Part shown: positions 14,945 through 17,758 of the stretch, one piece after another
How positions within the stretch are numbered: position 1 is the stretch's first letter
Layout of the letters: every line of letters begins with the position of its first letter
DNA from: UBA6164 sp964344895
GTDB taxonomy: Bacteria > Patescibacteriota > Gracilibacteria > BD1-5 > UBA6164
NCBI GenBank assembly: GCA_964344895.1
Contig: CAYFPB010000018.1
Coordinates: 1-17,758, forward strand
Direction of reading: 5' to 3'
Length of the DNA: 17,758 nt
Program-made: the position numbers and the translations under genes
Notes under the pieces: generated by a model
Seen by the model: the letters and a program-made list of their open reading frames with translations, nothing else
The model's database searches: none
What the model was told of the DNA's origin: nothing

Positions 14945-17377
14945 TTATTTTTGAATTTCTATTTTATATACACTTAAAGCATCTCATAATTCTACTTTTA
15001 TTTTTGTTTTTAGTTTGATTCAACATTCTATTGGTCATTCTAATTCTTTTACTTCTAAAGTTCAGCTTTTTAATGAATCAACTGTTCATACTCAAACTTT
15101 CTTTTTATTTCTTAATATTCTTACAAGTGCCTTATTTTCTATCTTAGTATCTTCTGGAATTTGTAATCATACAATCATAAAATCTTTTCCTGTAAAGAAA
15201 ACTCCAGCAACTTTTGCCTGAGTTAACTCTATTTCTACTTCTTTTGGATCAAGCATTCAAGTTATTATCTTTTCTATTCTTTCTGTTATATGATAGATTA
15301 TATCACTACTTATATATTCTACTCATGATGATTCTAAAGTATTTTTAGCTGTTGGTAATACTCATACATTAAATCATACAAGTATAGCTTCACTTCATTG
15401 TCCCATTAATATATCTCATTCTGTAATAGCACCTACTCAAGCATGTATTACTTGAACTGTTGTCTCTGGTGTTGATAATTTTAATAAAGATCATTTAATT
15501 GCTTCAAGTGAACCATTAGTATCAGCTTTTAATATAATTTTTAATTGTTTAAGACTACCTGCTTTAATTTTTGACATAAGTAAAGCAAGTGATGATTGCC
15601 CTTCTCTTTTTTGTTTTTCTAGTATAGTTCTATAATCTTCTACTTTTTGTTTAGCAACTTCACCTGATTTTACTATTTGCATAATATCACCTCAGTTTAC
15701 TACTTTGTCTAGTCATACTATCAATATTGGTTCTCAAGGTAGAGCTTTTTTAATAGAGTGATTTTTATAATCTTTTAATACTTTTATTTTTCACATAGAG
15801 TCTTGACATACCATATGATCTCACATATTTACTGTTCAAGTATTAACAAGTACTGTTGCTACTGGTCATAATTTATGATCTAGGTGTGATTCAATAATTG
15901 TAGCTATTCATCTTCTATCTGGATTAGCTTTTAATTCTTGCATTTCAGCTACAAGTAATATTATTTCTAATAAATCATTTATTCAGAAACCTGTATGTGC
16001 TGAAACTGGTACCATTGGAGTATCTCCTCCCCAATCTTCTGGTGTTAATCAATGTTCTGCTAATTGTCATTTTACATGATCAGGATTAGCTCATTGTTTA
16101 TCCATTTTATTTATAGCTACTATTACAGGTATTCATGCTTCTCTTGCATGGTTTATTGATTCTATTGTTTGTGGTTTTACTCATTCATCAGCAGCAACTA
16201 CTAAAATAGCTATATCTGTTGATTTAGCTCACCTTGCTCTCATCACTGTAAATGCTTCATGTCATGGTGTATCTAAAAATGTAATTTTTCAAGCTTCCAT
16301 TTCTACTTGGTATGCTCAGATACTTTGAGTTATTCCTCATGCTTCTCCTGATGCTACTTTTGCTTGTCTTATATGATCAAGTAATGATGTTTTACCATGA
16401 TCTACATGTCACATTATAGATATAACTGGTGATCTTGCTTGTAATTTTGAACTATCTTCTTCTTTTATTAGGTCTGTAACATCTCAAGCTATTATATCTT
16501 CAACACTTGCTCATTTAGAACTATCTTTTTCTAAAGTCACTTCAAAGGCTTCAGCTACTATAGAAGCTGAATCAAAGTCTATTTTTGAATTAATATTAAC
16601 CATCATACCATTTTTCATGAACTCTGCCATTAATTGTGGTAACATTACTCAAATTTTTTCTGATAATTCTTTTAGTGATAATATTTCTGGAACTACTACT
16701 GTTTCTCATTTTTTTTCTACAAGATTTTGTTTAATATCTTCTACTTTTTTCTCTTGTTTTTTATGTGTTTTATTTGATCTAACAAATGTATTTTCTTCTC
16801 TTCTATTAAAATCAACTTTTCATCTTGTTTTTCTTTGTCCTGCTAGTTTTGATTTTTTTAATCTTTCTTCTTTATCATAACTTTTTTTATTATTATTGTT
16901 TTGAGCTGGTTTATTATCATTAAATCTCTTTTTATCTTGTCCTTGACCTTGTCATCTAATTTTAAATTTTACTTCAGCTTTTTTAGCATCATCTTTTTTA
17001 TCTTGGTCTGTTCTTTTTTTAACAGTTATTTTTTTTCTATTATTAAACTGGTTATTTCTATTGTTAAATGTTTTTCCTTTTTTATTAAATGTTTTTTTTC
17101 ATTCTTCCCCATTGTTTTTTCTAACAAATTTTTTAGCAGGAGTTTTTCCTTCTACTACTTCTATTTTTTGTATAATTTTTTTTGGTTTTATTACTTTTCT
17201 CCCTTCTGTTTTTTTCTCATCCTTTTTAACAACTTTAGTTTCTTCTAAAGCTGGTGTAGGTTTTTTCACCTTTATTTTCTTTTTTATTATTCTAGTTTTT
17301 TTAGCTTGATTCTCTGTTTTTTTATTCCCAGAGTCTATTTGTGAATAATAATCATCTACTATTTTTTTATCTGCCAT
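14945..17377 (-). CDS. infB: Translation initiation factor IF-2
   Basis: An 810-residue IF-2, the GTPase that brings initiator tRNA to the ribosome and joins the subunits. Residues 1 to about 235 are a low-complexity basic region full of K, N, Q and R, variable in all IF-2. The G domain starts with GHVDHGKT (323-330), then G-G-I-T-Q-S-I-G-A-Y (switch I), DTPGHE (switch II), NKMD and S-A-H-T-G. Domains II, III and the C-terminal tRNA-binding barrel follow, for example L-K-A-D-T-N-G-S-L-E-A-I and V-Q-V-I-H-A-G-V-G. Glycines of the P-loop and switch regions are partly TGA. It has its own promoter and ends 22 bp before the cyclic-nucleotide-binding gene. The usual partners nusA and rbfA are absent. 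The ATG start follows an AT-rich leader. Confidence 0.97.
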
Positions 17378-17428
17378 TTATTGAAAAAGTTTAAGTTATT
17401 TGTTAAATAAAGAAAAATTCTTTGCATG

Positions 17429-17456
17429 ATGATATAGATTTTTTCTTCAAAGTCAA
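17429..17456 (-). promoter_or_regulatory. Promoter of infB
   Basis: Minus strand: TTGACT (-35, 17451-17456), 16-bp spacer, TATCAT (-10, 17429-17434), about 51 bp before the infB ATG. Like the mazEF-like and infA promoters it uses a 16-bp spacer. Confidence 0.55.
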
Positions 17457-17484
17457 ATTATTGTTTATTTTTAGGGATTTTTAC

Positions 17485-17522
17485 AAAAAAATAAAAGCAA
17501 TTTAAATTGCTTTTATTTTTTT
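17485..17522 (-). terminator. Terminator of the partial surface-protein gene
   Basis: A perfect 38-bp palindrome: 7 A, T, AAAAGCAATTT and its mirror image with 7 T at the end. It begins 4 bp past the stop codon of the gene at the right edge. Confidence 0.85.
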
Positions 17523-17526
17523 GTTT

Positions 17527-17758
17527 TTATTCTGCATCACATGCATACATTGCACTTTGTACATCTAATGAATAAGTTCAAGCAGCTAGTACTTTTTTAT
17601 AAATACTACTTACTCAACTTGCATTACTTTCAGAAAAGTAATGTTCTCAAGATGATACATTCTCCCATCAAGTTAAATCTACTGTATCCCGAGCTTCTGA
17701 ACGTAATAGATAACATGTTGTAGATTTATCTAAAGTAAGACTTACATTAGTTCAATTT
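17527..17758 (-). CDS. C-terminal end of a probable exported/surface protein (partial)
   Basis: The last 77 codons of a gene whose start lies beyond the right edge. Five glycines are TGA. The sequence is rich in Ser, Thr, Asn and Tyr with few lysines, short alternating strands, and two cysteines (T-T-C-Y near the visible start, and A-C-D-A-E at the end), unlike the lysine-rich cytoplasmic proteins around it; this fits a secreted or cell-surface beta-rich domain. No family was recognised. It contains the only CGG codon seen in any gene of the window (in S-E-A-[CGG]-D-T), whose meaning is uncertain in this lineage. Stop TAA followed by a strong palindromic terminator. Confidence 0.65.

Noticed and set aside
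16901..17309. Plus-strand Phe-rich, membrane-like open frames
   Set aside because: They are the complement of the lysine- and asparagine-rich N-terminus of IF-2, whose codons read backwards as Phe, Ile and Leu.
1..17758. CRISPR array, tRNA or transposase
   Set aside because: No regularly spaced repeats, cloverleaf-like segments or transposase motifs were seen on either strand; the GC-rich repeat has too few copies in view to be an array.

Overview
The window is AT-rich bacterial DNA that only reads sensibly when TGA codes for glycine (translation table 25). With that code 25 protein genes appear, 24 complete and one running off the right edge; all stop with TAA (22) or TAG (3), never TGA. 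TGA stands at invariant glycines, for example after the CATCD motif of thioredoxin reductase, inside GxGxxG, and in the GHVDHGKT loop of IF-2. This code is known from Absconditabacteria (SR1) and Gracilibacteria (BD1-5), ultra-small host-dependent Patescibacteria, so the source is very probably one of those. No tRNA, rRNA, CRISPR array, transposase or phage gene was seen.

Left part (1-4,500): a small membrane-anchored protein with a HEPN-like Rx4H motif; then, on the minus strand, a MazE/MazF-type toxin-antitoxin pair leading straight into the GTPase gene hflX; a divergent trxB; and ilvE, which converges on trxB through a shared bidirectional terminator. A GC-rich hairpin repeat lies just upstream of ilvE, and what looks like the tail of a second copy sits at bases 1-12.

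Middle part (4,495-8,850): a second toxin-antitoxin pair (RelE/ParE family) leads straight into gyrA on the minus strand. Divergent from it is a GlmU-like sugar-phosphate nucleotidyltransferase with an archaeal-style acyltransferase half. It ends at a perfect 38-bp palindrome shared with the next operon.

Translation block (8,900-14,460, minus strand): one uninterrupted run of infA, rpmJ, rpsM, rpsK, rpsD, rpoA, rplQ, rplM, rpsI, rpsL, rpsG, rpmA behind a strong promoter. It joins the alpha operon, the L13/S9 pair, the S12/S7 pair without elongation factor genes, and L27 without L21.

Right part (14,500-17,758, minus strand): infB with its own promoter, followed 22 bp later by a stand-alone cyclic-nucleotide-binding domain gene and a terminator; then the C-terminal end of a probable surface protein.

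The start codons are preceded by AT-rich leaders with no recognisable Shine-Dalgarno sequence. The best observations for follow-up are the two TA cassettes fused to the front of hflX and gyrA (each toxin family acts on a process that the downstream gene serves), the uneven use of TGA-glycine between ribosomal and other genes, and the near absence of CGA and CGG codons.
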